Below, piece by piece: positions 1-7,309 of a stretch of 32,191 nt of DNA. The notes under the pieces were generated by a model. That model was not told where the DNA came from and did not search any database. It saw nothing but the letters and a program-made list of their open reading frames with translations. The first letter of the stretch is position 1; each line of letters opens with the position of its first letter. The stretch is from Rhizobium sp. Q54 (GTDB lineage Bacteria > Pseudomonadota > Alphaproteobacteria > SMXS01), in contig CAMDTB010000037.1 in NCBI GenBank assembly GCA_945907245.1, positions 1 through 32,191 on the forward strand, written 5' to 3'. Both the position numbers and the translations under genes were made by a program.

Positions 1-740
1 TGGTCGACGGCAGCACCCACATCGCCGGCCTCACCGACCAGACCGATGACGGAAAGCGCCTGCGCCGCGCCGTCGTCTTCGAGCATGTCGAGAAGCTGGC
101 CGCGCTCCACCGCATGGACTGGCAGGCCCACGGCTTCGGCGATTTCATCGACGCGCCGGCCACCCCGGCCCAGTCGCTCCGTACCGAGTTCGACATATGG
201 AAGAAGCTCTGGATCGCCGGCCGCAGCGAGCCCTTCCCGCTGATCACCGAGGTGCTCTACTGGCTGGAAGAGAACATCCCGACCGACACGCCCATGATCT
301 CGCTGGTCAAGGGCAACAACGGCGTCGGCGAGGAGATATGGCGGGACGGCAAGATCGTCGCCATGAGCGACTGGGAGCTCGCCTCCCTCGGCGACGGCGC
401 CCTCGACCTCGCCTTCTCCCAGGGCACACTGGCGCTCGACAATTTCGGCGACGCCATCCGCCACTACGAGCAGTGCGTCGGCCACGAGGTCTCGCCCCAC
501 CGCCTCGCCTTCTCGATGTTCTGGATCATGTTCAAGGCGCTCTGCTGCCTCAACGTCTATATGCTGGGCGGCTGGCTGCGCGGCAACCCGCGCCTGAACC
601 GCCCGGCCTTCGGTCTGGTCACCGTCAGGTCCTATGAACGGAAGCTGGCGGGCTGTCTCGGCAAGGACCTCGTCGATGCCTGGCGCGAGATCGCCGGCGA
701 CCAGGCCAGCACCTACGCCAAATTTGGCCAAGAGAAATGA
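1..740 (+). CDS. Phosphotransferase (APH/ChoK-like) family protein, 5' truncated by window edge
   Basis: The reading frame is open from base 3 and ends at the TGA at 738-740, so only the C-terminal part (about 245 residues) is visible. The segment MSDWELASLGD (codon DWE at about 369-377) followed by DLAF matches the metal-binding aspartate region of aminoglycoside-phosphotransferase-like proteins, including the ACAD10/11-type group often found beside acyl-CoA dehydrogenases. An LHRMDW segment sits at about 105-122. Oddly, the usual catalytic loop HGDxxxxN is replaced by VKGNNGVGEE (306-335): His, the catalytic Asp and the following Asn are all changed. Family membership is therefore secure, but kinase activity is doubtful. 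The stop is followed after 33 bases by the start of a small conserved protein, so the two are probably one operon. The substrate cannot be told from sequence. Confidence 0.85.
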   Translation, partial: VDGSTHIAGLTDQTDDGKRLRRAVVFEHVEKLAALHRMDWQAHGFGDFIDAPATPAQSLRTEFDIWKKLWIAGRSEPFPLITEVLYWLEENIPTDTPMISLVKGNNGVGEEIWRDGKIVAMSDWELASLGDGALDLAFSQGTLALDNFGDAIRHYEQCVGHEVSPHRLAFSMFWIMFKALCCLNVYMLGGWLRGNPRLNRPAFGLVTVRSYERKLAGCLGKDLVDAWREIAGDQASTYAKFGQEK

Positions 741-773
741 CTGGCCAACAGAAATGACTGGGGAGTGCAAGAA

Positions 774-1268
774 ATGATCCCGTCCTCCCGCGAGCTCCTT
801 GCCGGCATCGCCCGCACCCTCGAGAATGACGTGCTGCCCGAGCTGGCGGGCGCCACCTGGACGGCCAGTTCGATCCGCAGTTGCCTCACCCTCCTCGCCC
901 ATCTCGAGGAGCGCGTCGTCCACGAAGGCCGCATCCTCTACCAGGACAACGCCGACCTGCGCACCCTGCTCGGCCGATTGCGCACCGACCTGTCCGAGCC
1001 GCTGCCGGAAGCCGCAATCGGCATCTCGCTGGTGCTCGACGTGACAAGGCCGCCGTCCGGCTATCCGTCCGTCGAGGAACTGGACGCCACCAACCAGCGC
1101 CTAAAGGCGGTCCTTGAACAGACCATCACCGCCCTCCACGAGGGCCGCCGGACTCTGGGCGAGGACCGGTTCCAGGCGCTCAACGGCAGCATCCTCGTCC
1201 ATCTCGCCACCGCCGCCGAACGCGACAGCATCATGTTCGCGACGGCCGCCACCAAATCCCCGCTCTGA
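774..1268 (+). CDS. Small conserved protein, DUF6285-like, partner of the phosphotransferase
   Basis: This encodes 164 residues with no signal peptide or membrane segment, and predicted to be mostly helical. The N-terminal part (SRELLAGIARTLENDVLPEL, then an SSIRSCLTLLAHLEERV helix) resembles the small DUF6285-type proteins usually encoded next to APH-family phosphotransferases and acyl-CoA dehydrogenases; that assignment is from memory of the family. The ATG at 774 is chosen because GGGGAG at 760-765 lies about 8 bases upstream; an in-frame GTG at 765 would overlap that site. It starts 33 bases after the phosphotransferase stop, so the two are likely co-transcribed. Function is unknown; a role as an accessory or regulatory partner of the phosphotransferase is inference only. 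Confidence 0.75.
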   Translation: MIPSSRELLAGIARTLENDVLPELAGATWTASSIRSCLTLLAHLEERVVHEGRILYQDNADLRTLLGRLRTDLSEPLPEAAIGISLVLDVTRPPSGYPSVEELDATNQRLKAVLEQTITALHEGRRTLGEDRFQALNGSILVHLATAAERDSIMFATAATKSPL

Positions 1269-1397
1269 GTCCTTTCGCACATGTCCAGCGCGAAAAGGCA
1301 GGCTTGCCATCTCGGGCAGGCTCATTAACGTATCGGCAACAAAAAAGCGTCGACCCTAGGCGCTCCTAGTTCCGGCAACTCTGAAGGCCCATCCCCC

Positions 1398-2447
1398 ATG
1401 CCCACGCTTTTCGATCCTATCGACATCGGACCCCTCCGCCTGCCGAACCGCATCATCATGGCGCCGCTCACCCGCGCCCGCGCCGGCTCCAGCCGCGTCC
1501 CCAACGACCTGATGCGCGACTACTATGTCCAGCGCGCCTCCGCCGGCCTGATCCTCACCGAGGCCACCTCTGTCGAGCCCATGGGCGTCGGCTATGCCGA
1601 CACGCCCGGCATCTGGTCCGATGACCAGGTCGAGGGCTGGAAGCGCATCACCGCCGCGGTCCATGACGCCGGCGGCCGGATCGCCCTCCAGCTCTGGCAT
1701 GTGGGCCGCATATCCCATCCCATGTTCCTCGACGGCGACGAACCCGTCGCGCCCAGCGCCATCGCCGCCGAGGGCAGCGTCAGCCATGTGCGCCCGAAGG
1801 TGGCCTTCCCCACGCCCCGCGCGCTGGCGACCGGCGAGATCGCGGGCATCGTCGAGGCGTTCCGCAACGGCGCCCGCAACGCCGAGCGCGCCGGCTTCGA
1901 CGGCGTCGAGATCCACGGCGCCAATGGCTACCTGGTCGACCAGTTCCTCCAGACCGCCTCCAACCATCGCAACGACGGTTACGGCGGCTCCATCGAGAAC
2001 CGCGCCCGCCTGATGCTGGAAGTGGCCGACGCCGTCACCGGCGTCTGGGGCGCCGACCGTGTCGGCATGCACCTCGCCCCGCGCGGCGACGCCCATTCCA
2101 TGGGCGACGAGAACCCCGCCGCCACCTTTGGCTATGTGGCGACCGAGCTCGGCAAGCGCGGCCTCGCCTATCTCTGCGTCCGCGAATATGTCGGCGAGGA
2201 CCGCATCGGCCCGCAATTGAAGAACCAGTTCGGCGGCGTCTACATCGCCAACGAGCGCTTCACCTTCGAGACTGCCGAAGCCGCTCTCGCCGCCGGCGAA
2301 GCCGACGCCATCGCCTTCGGCCAGCTGTTCATCTCGAACCCGGACCTGCCCCGCCGCTTCGCCGAGAACGCCGCGTTCAACGAGCCCGACTTCAAGACGT
2401 TCTATTCCCACGGCGCCGAAGGCTACACCGACTACCCGGCACTGTAA
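1398..2447 (+). CDS. Alkene reductase, Old Yellow Enzyme family (NADH:flavin oxidoreductase)
   Basis: The 349-residue FMN-dependent ene-reductase forms a TIM barrel of normal family length. It begins with the typical LFDPIDIGPLRLPNRI; Thr25 (PLTR) matches the flavin-tuning threonine. QLWHVGR at 98-104 is the FMN-contacting stretch. The substrate-binding His173/Asn176 pair with Tyr178 lies in EIHGANGYL, and GYGGSIENR at about 194-202 is the family signature. The protein should reduce the activated C=C bond of enals, enones, maleimides or nitro compounds with NAD(P)H, in the cytoplasm. Its start has only a weak GAAGG about 11 bases upstream. The 129-base gap before it holds a short inverted repeat, CTAGG-CGCT-CCTAG at 1356-1369, a possible operator. 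It is probably transcribed alone. The substrate is unknown. Confidence 0.93.
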   Translation: MPTLFDPIDIGPLRLPNRIIMAPLTRARAGSSRVPNDLMRDYYVQRASAGLILTEATSVEPMGVGYADTPGIWSDDQVEGWKRITAAVHDAGGRIALQLWHVGRISHPMFLDGDEPVAPSAIAAEGSVSHVRPKVAFPTPRALATGEIAGIVEAFRNGARNAERAGFDGVEIHGANGYLVDQFLQTASNHRNDGYGGSIENRARLMLEVADAVTGVWGADRVGMHLAPRGDAHSMGDENPAATFGYVATELGKRGLAYLCVREYVGEDRIGPQLKNQFGGVYIANERFTFETAEAALAAGEADAIAFGQLFISNPDLPRRFAENAAFNEPDFKTFYSHGAEGYTDYPAL

Positions 2448-2528
2448 CGTGGCGGGCCAGGGTCCCTGCCACTATCGCGCGGCGGGTGTATAGTTCTGCG
2501 GATTGCTGTCTTCCAGCCTGTGGAGGCC

Positions 2529-3185
2529 CTAGAGCCAGGTCGATCCCTGGTTCATCGCCACCATGGGCACAAGGTCGGACTGCGCCAGCGGTTCCGGTTT
2601 TTCACGCCGGTTGTCCAGCGCCCACCAGACATGCTCGCCATTGTCCACGATCGATGCGATCACGATGGTGTGGGCCTGGTCGTCGGGCAGCCTGCCGTTC
2701 ACCACATGGACATGGTCCCGGTGCCAGCCGCCGCGGACCAGCGCCATGAACTTGGCGGTGGCAAAGCATTCGCAGTCGCCGCCATTGGCGATGAACTCCA
2801 CCGGCGTCGACCACCGGTCCGGCACATGGTAGTTCGTCCAGTCGGGCATATAGGGCACATTGTTGAAATGCCGGTGCACCGCATCGAGCGTCTCGAACCT
2901 TTCTCCGCCCTTCGCCAGTGCCACGCCCCGCTCCCAGAACGCGATCGCGTCCAGCGGAAAGCCCATGAACCCTTCCCGTTCCTGCTGCTGGAATCGCGAG
3001 ACCACGTTCGCCCAGTCGCCGGGAGGGTTCGGCACGGGCAGCGATGGCTGCAGGCCGCCGAACCCCGGCAGGTAGCCCGGCCCCGGTTGCGCCGCCGCCA
3101 TGCTGGCGAGGCCCGCGACCACGAGCGTCACCCACCACGTCGCGCGCTTGCACTGAAAGGACGCGGCAGTCCTCCCCTGAGACAT
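2529..3185 (-). CDS. Transglutaminase-like cysteine proteinase (BTLCP, peptidase C93 / DUF920 type), secreted
   Basis: This 218-residue protein has an N-terminal signal sequence (Lys/Arg-containing start, then TWWVTLVVAGLASMAAA) and should be exported. The catalytic triad of the bacterial transglutaminase-like cysteine proteinase family is visible: Cys138 in GGDCECFA, His172 in AHTIV and Asp191 in WALDN. In LapG, a member of this family, such a protease clips a surface adhesin under control of LapD, but no lapD- or lapA-like gene is visible here, so the target is unknown. The ATG at 3185 was chosen over an in-frame upstream start at 3251 because the signal peptide begins there and a GGGG stretch lies a few bases upstream. 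It is convergent with the ene-reductase and divergent from the MFS gene. Confidence 0.85.
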   Translation of the reverse strand: MSQGRTAASFQCKRATWWVTLVVAGLASMAAAQPGPGYLPGFGGLQPSLPVPNPPGDWANVVSRFQQQEREGFMGFPLDAIAFWERGVALAKGGERFETLDAVHRHFNNVPYMPDWTNYHVPDRWSTPVEFIANGGDCECFATAKFMALVRGGWHRDHVHVVNGRLPDDQAHTIVIASIVDNGEHVWWALDNRREKPEPLAQSDLVPMVAMNQGSTWL

Positions 3186-3403
3186 GAAAATCCCCGTCTG
3201 TGCTTGAGCCTTGATGCCTGTGGTTGGCTCGCTTGTCCGAGCCTGCCACATTTGGCGTCTGGCCGAAACCCAAACGGCAGCCCGCCCGGATCCCCGGCTT
3301 GTCCTTAACCTTGAGAGTGCGTCCCCATCGTTCTTTGTTACAGTAGGCGCGCGGCCGCTCCGACCGGAGGCGGTCAGGCAGCAGGCATGAGGAAAGATCG
3401 GTA

Positions 3404-5074
3404 GTGGCGACCAGTGACGACCAAGGCCTGTCCGGGCATCACGAGGCGACCCGCGACGACAGGCTCGTCATCGGCGCCTCGTCCCTCGGCACCGTCTTCG
3501 AATGGTATGACTTCTATCTCTACGGGCTGCTCGCCACCTCCATCTCGAAGGTGTTCTTCGCTGGCGTGAACGAAACCACCGGCTTCATCCTCGCCCTCGG
3601 CGCCTTCGCCGCGGGCTTCGCGGTGCGGCCGTTCGGCGCCCTGGTTTTCGGCCGGATCGGCGACCTGGTCGGGCGCAAATACACCTTTCTCGTCACCATG
3701 GCGATCATGGGCCTGTCGACCTTCGCGGTCGGCCTGCTCCCCGGCTATGACGCCATCGGCGTCGCCGCGCCGATCATCCTGGTGGTGCTGCGGCTGCTCC
3801 AGGGCCTCGCGCTGGGCGGCGAGTATGGCGGCGCGGCCACCTATGTCGCCGAGCACGCGCCGGAGGGCAAACGCGGGCTCTACACCAGCTTCATCCAGAC
3901 GACCGCCACCTTCGGGTTGTTCGCCGCGCTGCTGGTGGTCATCGGCTTCCGGGTCTGGCTTGGCGAGGAAGCCTTCGCCGCCTGGGGCTGGCGCCTGCCA
4001 TTCCTGGTTTCGATCATCCTTCTCGGCATTTCCCTCTGGATCCGCCTCAAGCTCGACGAGAGCCCCGTGTTCCGCAGGATGAAGGAATCCGGCACCACCT
4101 CGAAGGCCCCGCTCAGCGAAGCCTTCGGCCGGTGGAACAACCTAAAATTCGTTCTCATCTGCCTCTTCGGCGCCGTGGCCGGCCAAGCAGTCGTCTGGTA
4201 CGGCGGCCAGTTCTACGCCCAGTTCTATCTCGAGAAGACCCTCAAGGTCGACGGCGTCACCACCAACATCCTGGTGGCGACCGCCCTGCTGCTGGGCACG
4301 CCGTTCTTCATCTTCTTCGGCTGGCTCTCGGACCGGATCGGCCGCAAGTTCATCATCCTGGGCGGCTGCGCGCTCGCCGCGGCCACCTATTTCCCGGCCT
4401 TCCACCTGCTGTCGGTAGCAGCCAACCCGGCGCTGATCGCCGCCACCGAAAGCGCAGCGATCACCGTTTCGGCCGATCCGCGCGAATGCTCGTTCCAGTT
4501 CGACCCGGTGGGCAAGAACAGGTTCGACACGACCAGTTGCGACATCGCCAAGTCATGGCTCGCCAGGGCAGGCGTCAACTACCGCAACGTCGCTGCCCCG
4601 CCCGGCGCCGTCGCCTCGATTTCCATTGGCGCCCTCACGCTCGCCGCGCCCGACCCGGCAAGGATTTCAGGCGCCGAGCGGGCCGGCGCGATCAAGGCCT
4701 ATGGCGAGAGCATCGGCAAGGCGCTGGCCGACGCCGGCTATCCCGCAAAGGCCGATCCGGCCCGCATCGACAGGGTCGCGGTGGTCGCCGTGCTGTTCTA
4801 CCTCGTCCTGCTGGTGACCATGGTCTACGGCCCGATCGCCGCCATGCTGGTCGAGCTGTTCCCCAGCCGAATCCGCTACACGTCCATGTCGCTGCCCTAC
4901 CACATCGGCAATGGCTGGTTCGGCGGCTTCCTCCCCACCACCGCCTTCGCCATGGTCGCCGCGACAGGCAACATCTATTACGGCCTCTGGTATCCGGTCG
5001 TGGTAGCGGCCCTCACGGTCGTCGTCGGTCTGATCTTCCTCCCGGAAACCTTCCGCCGCAGGATCGATCAGTAG
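3404..5074 (+). CDS. MFS transporter, metabolite:H+ symporter (MHS) type, with a large periplasmic insertion
   Basis: The 556-residue inner-membrane transporter resembles ProP/KgtP/ShiA-type proton symporters. GTVFEWYDFYLYG (TM1, about 29-41), GRIGDLVGRK (TM2-3 loop, 83-92), RLLQGLALGGEYGG (TM4) and GWLSDRIGRK (TM8-9 loop, 306-315) are classic signatures. It is longer than the usual 430-450 residues because about 117 residues (340-456) separate TM9 from TM10. By topology that segment is periplasmic, and it contains two cysteines (C362, C379) that could form a disulfide. GTG at 3404 is the start, with GAGGAAAG about 8 bases upstream; no in-frame ATG precedes it. A five-codon ORF at 3387-3404 overlaps the start. 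The gene ends just before a strong hairpin terminator. The substrate is probably an organic acid or zwitterion, but this is not shown. Confidence 0.9.
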   Translation: MATSDDQGLSGHHEATRDDRLVIGASSLGTVFEWYDFYLYGLLATSISKVFFAGVNETTGFILALGAFAAGFAVRPFGALVFGRIGDLVGRKYTFLVTMAIMGLSTFAVGLLPGYDAIGVAAPIILVVLRLLQGLALGGEYGGAATYVAEHAPEGKRGLYTSFIQTTATFGLFAALLVVIGFRVWLGEEAFAAWGWRLPFLVSIILLGISLWIRLKLDESPVFRRMKESGTTSKAPLSEAFGRWNNLKFVLICLFGAVAGQAVVWYGGQFYAQFYLEKTLKVDGVTTNILVATALLLGTPFFIFFGWLSDRIGRKFIILGGCALAAATYFPAFHLLSVAANPALIAATESAAITVSADPRECSFQFDPVGKNRFDTTSCDIAKSWLARAGVNYRNVAAPPGAVASISIGALTLAAPDPARISGAERAGAIKAYGESIGKALADAGYPAKADPARIDRVAVVAVLFYLVLLVTMVYGPIAAMLVELFPSRIRYTSMSLPYHIGNGWFGGFLPTTAFAMVAATGNIYYGLWYPVVVAALTVVVGLIFLPETFRRRIDQ

Positions 5075-5085
5075 CGCCGGTAATG

Positions 5086-5120
5086 AAAAACCCCGCGCTG
5101 TCCTGGCAGCGCGGGGTTTT
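5086..5120. terminator. Bidirectional Rho-independent terminator
   Basis: There is a perfect 14-bp inverted repeat (AAAACCCCGCGCTG at 5087-5100 and CAGCGCGGGGTTTT at 5107-5120) with a six-base loop. The T-run on the right and A-run on the left let it work for both the MFS gene (+) and the convergent thiolase gene (-). Confidence 0.93.
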
Positions 5121-5171
5121 CACCCGTCTCGTCGATAGCCATGCCCGGCGTCTCCGCCGGGCGCCGCCGGA

Positions 5172-6404
5172 TCAGATCCGCTCGATGATCGTGCAGGGGG
5201 CCATGCCGCCGCCGGTGCACATGGTCACCAGGCCGGTCGCCAGGTTGCGGCGCTCCAGCTCGTCCAGCAGCGTGCCCAGCAGCATGGCGCCGGTCGCGCC
5301 GATAGGGTGGCCCAGCGCCATGGCGCCGCCGTTCACATTGACCTTTTCCGGGTCCACGTTCAGGTCGCGCATGAACTTCAGCGGCACCACCGCGAACGCC
5401 TCGTTCACTTCCATCAGGTCGATGTCGTTGACCGTCATGCCGGCCTGCTTCAGCGCCTTCTTCGCTGCCGGTCCCGGCGCGTTCAGCATCAGCTCCGGCG
5501 AGTCGCCCGAGGTCGCCACCGTGACGATGCGCGCCCGCGGCTTCAGGCCGTGCGCCTTGGCGTATTCCGGCGACGCAAGCACCACGCCGCTGGCGCCGTC
5601 GACAACGCCCGACGAATTGCCGGCATGGTGGATGAAGTCGATCTTCACGTCCGGATAGGCCGCCTCGACCAGCTTGCGGTAGGTCAGACCTTCCTCGTTC
5701 AGCGGATACTGGTACAGGTCGGTGAACGCCGGCTTCAGCTGCGCCAGGCCTTCCAGCGTCGTCTGCGGCCGGGGGAACTCCTCGCGGTCCAGCGCCACGC
5801 TGCCGTCATCGTGATGCACCGGCACCACGCTCTTGTTGAAGTAGCCGTTCTTGATCGCGTTGTCGGCGCGCTTCTGGGACTCGACCGCCAGCTTTTCGGT
5901 ATCCTCGCGGGTGATGCCCTCCAGCGTCGCGATCAGGTCGGCGCAGACGCCCTGGTGCGGCTGCGGATGGATCGCGCGCAGATGCAGATTGTCGCGGTCC
6001 ATGGTCGGCAGGCCGCCGCGCTGGGTCGAGGCATAGGACATGGATTCCACGCCGCCCGAGATCACCAGGTTCTGCATGCCGGACATGATGCCCATGGCGC
6101 CGAGCTGCACCGCCGTCAGCGCCGAGCCGCAGAAGCGGTCGATCGAGAAGCCCGTCGCCAGGTTGCTCCAGCCCGCGTCGAGCGCCGCCATGCGGGCGAT
6201 GCACGCGCCCTGCTTGCCCACCTGCGAGCCGCAGCCGGCGATCACGTCGTCGACTTCGTCCGTGTTCAAATTGTTGCGCTTGCCAAGCGCCGTCAGCACC
6301 GTCGACAGCAGCCGTTGCGGATGAACATCCGCCAGCGCGCCCTTGCCCACCTTGCCGATGCCGCGCGGCGTGCGCGCCGTGTCGATGATCCATGCTTCGG
6401 TCAT
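5172..6404 (-). CDS. Acetyl-CoA C-acyltransferase (thiolase)
   Basis: The 410-residue cytoplasmic thiolase should cleave 3-ketoacyl-CoA with CoA, or condense acyl-CoAs in reverse. The nucleophile is Cys92 in RFCGSALTAVQ, with GGVESMS a little later. The second catalytic pair is His366 in GHPIGATGA and Cys396 in CTGGGMA near the C-terminus. The N-terminal KGALADVHPQ pattern recalls the FadA5/FadA6-type thiolases of steroid and other ring-degradation clusters, but this cannot be distinguished from general beta-oxidation thiolases by eye. The start at 6404 has GGGAGCA about 9 bases upstream; an in-frame extension to 6458 has no such site and lacks family-like sequence. It is monocistronic and convergent with the MFS gene, sharing the terminator between them. 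Confidence 0.93.
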   Translation of the reverse strand: MTEAWIIDTARTPRGIGKVGKGALADVHPQRLLSTVLTALGKRNNLNTDEVDDVIAGCGSQVGKQGACIARMAALDAGWSNLATGFSIDRFCGSALTAVQLGAMGIMSGMQNLVISGGVESMSYASTQRGGLPTMDRDNLHLRAIHPQPHQGVCADLIATLEGITREDTEKLAVESQKRADNAIKNGYFNKSVVPVHHDDGSVALDREEFPRPQTTLEGLAQLKPAFTDLYQYPLNEEGLTYRKLVEAAYPDVKIDFIHHAGNSSGVVDGASGVVLASPEYAKAHGLKPRARIVTVATSGDSPELMLNAPGPAAKKALKQAGMTVNDIDLMEVNEAFAVVPLKFMRDLNVDPEKVNVNGGAMALGHPIGATGAMLLGTLLDELERRNLATGLVTMCTGGGMAPCTIIERI

Positions 6405-6750
6405 GCTCTGCTCCCGTTTGTTTCCCGGACTGTTCCGGAATAGGAATTCGGCCCCCAAACGGGGCGTTGCCGCAGTTAGAGCATGGCCCGCGCGTCGCTT
6501 CCAGTGGAATTTACCGGCCGGGAACGTGCTTTTGGCCAGGCCGGATCATGATGTCGGCGCGGCCACGCCAGACGCCCCGCCGGCGCTTTCAGCCAGGGTG
6601 GAATGGCCGCGCCGCCCGAAAGTCGCGGCGACAAACCGCGGAGCGGTCCAGCCGCGGCTGAAACCGCTCTAGCCAAACCCTGTCACGCAACCTTATGCTT
6701 TTACAGGCGCTTATTCGAGGCAACCTCGACACAGGTGGAGAGGACGTGCC
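6405..6750. other. Intergenic region with palindromic repeats between divergent genes
   Basis: This 346-base stretch has no credible gene. It should hold promoters for the thiolase (-) and the membrane protein (+). Visible structures are TTCCGGAA at 6433-6440, the hairpin CGCGG/CCGCG at 6624-6640, and a cruciform-like repeat at 6641-6669. No -10/-35 pair is clear enough to call. Confidence 0.6.
6641..6669. repeat. Nested palindrome (possible dispersed intergenic repeat)
   Basis: The arms GAGCGGT (6641-6647) and ACCGCTC (6663-6669) enclose a perfect 12-base palindrome, CAGCCGCGGCTG (6649-6660). It is followed by TAG, giving the GCTCTAG edge often seen in dispersed palindromic elements of alphaproteobacteria; that comparison is from memory. 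A second hairpin (6624-6640) precedes it directly. Confidence 0.5.
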
Positions 6751-7290
6751 ATGGCATCCGAAACGATCGACCTTCTCTCGCCGTACCGGCCCGAGGAATG
6801 CGCCCGGCGGCTGCGGATGGTGACCGATCCGGGCCGGCGCCAGCGCAACAGCAACCCGCTTATCGGCGTCATCACCGACACCACGCTGCGGCTCAGGCGC
6901 CGTCTCGCCTACCGCAACTCGTTCCAGACCTTCCTGTTCGCCACCATGGAAGGTGAAGAGAAAGGCACCCGCCTGCGGTGCCGCTTCGGCATGCATCCCG
7001 TGGCGGTCGGCTTCCTGGTCGTGTGGTTCTGCTTCGTGATCGTCGGTCTGGGCGTCGGCCTCACCGTGGCGTTCGACCTGTTCGGCATCGATCACGGAAT
7101 CGATCGGCCGCTCTGGCCTGCCGCGGTCGTGCCTGTCCTCATGGCCGTCTTCGCGCTGTTCTGGCTGAAATTTTCCCGCCGCCTCGCCGACGAAGACGAG
7201 TTGTTCATGATCGAGTTGTTCCGCTTCAGCCTCGATGCGGAACTGACGCCCGAATCGGCGGCGCGCCGCGCGGCCGAACAGCCGCGCTGA
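6751..7290 (+). CDS. Hypothetical inner-membrane protein with two transmembrane segments
   Basis: This encodes 179 residues. The cytoplasmic-looking N-terminal region (1-80, rich in Arg) is followed by two hydrophobic segments at about 84-110 and 121-140, then an acidic helical tail. A good ribosome site, GGAGAGG, lies about 8 bases before the ATG. I do not recognise the family. Layout and length resemble small two-TM proteins whose soluble part precedes the membrane hairpin. It faces the MDR oxidoreductase convergently, with only 19 bases between stops. No function can be assigned. Confidence 0.75.
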   Translation: MASETIDLLSPYRPEECARRLRMVTDPGRRQRNSNPLIGVITDTTLRLRRRLAYRNSFQTFLFATMEGEEKGTRLRCRFGMHPVAVGFLVVWFCFVIVGLGVGLTVAFDLFGIDHGIDRPLWPAAVVPVLMAVFALFWLKFSRRLADEDELFMIELFRFSLDAELTPESAARRAAEQPR

Positions 7291-7309
7291 CGCCCCGCCC
7301 CCCGTTCGG

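Noticed and set aside
1356-2411. Long open frame (351 codons) on the minus strand across the ene-reductase
   Set aside because: It is antisense to a clear OYE gene; low-complexity Gly/Ala/Asp/Val composition is what GC-biased third positions give on the reverse strand.
2440-2490. Hairpin after the ene-reductase (GTGGCGGG...CCCTGCCAC)
   Set aside because: The stem is imperfect and there is no T-run on either strand, so I did not call a terminator.
4132-5658. 508-codon plus-strand frame across the MFS gene, terminator and thiolase
   Set aside because: It runs through two well-supported genes and a strong terminator, and the translation is Arg/Pro/Gly-rich with no domain.
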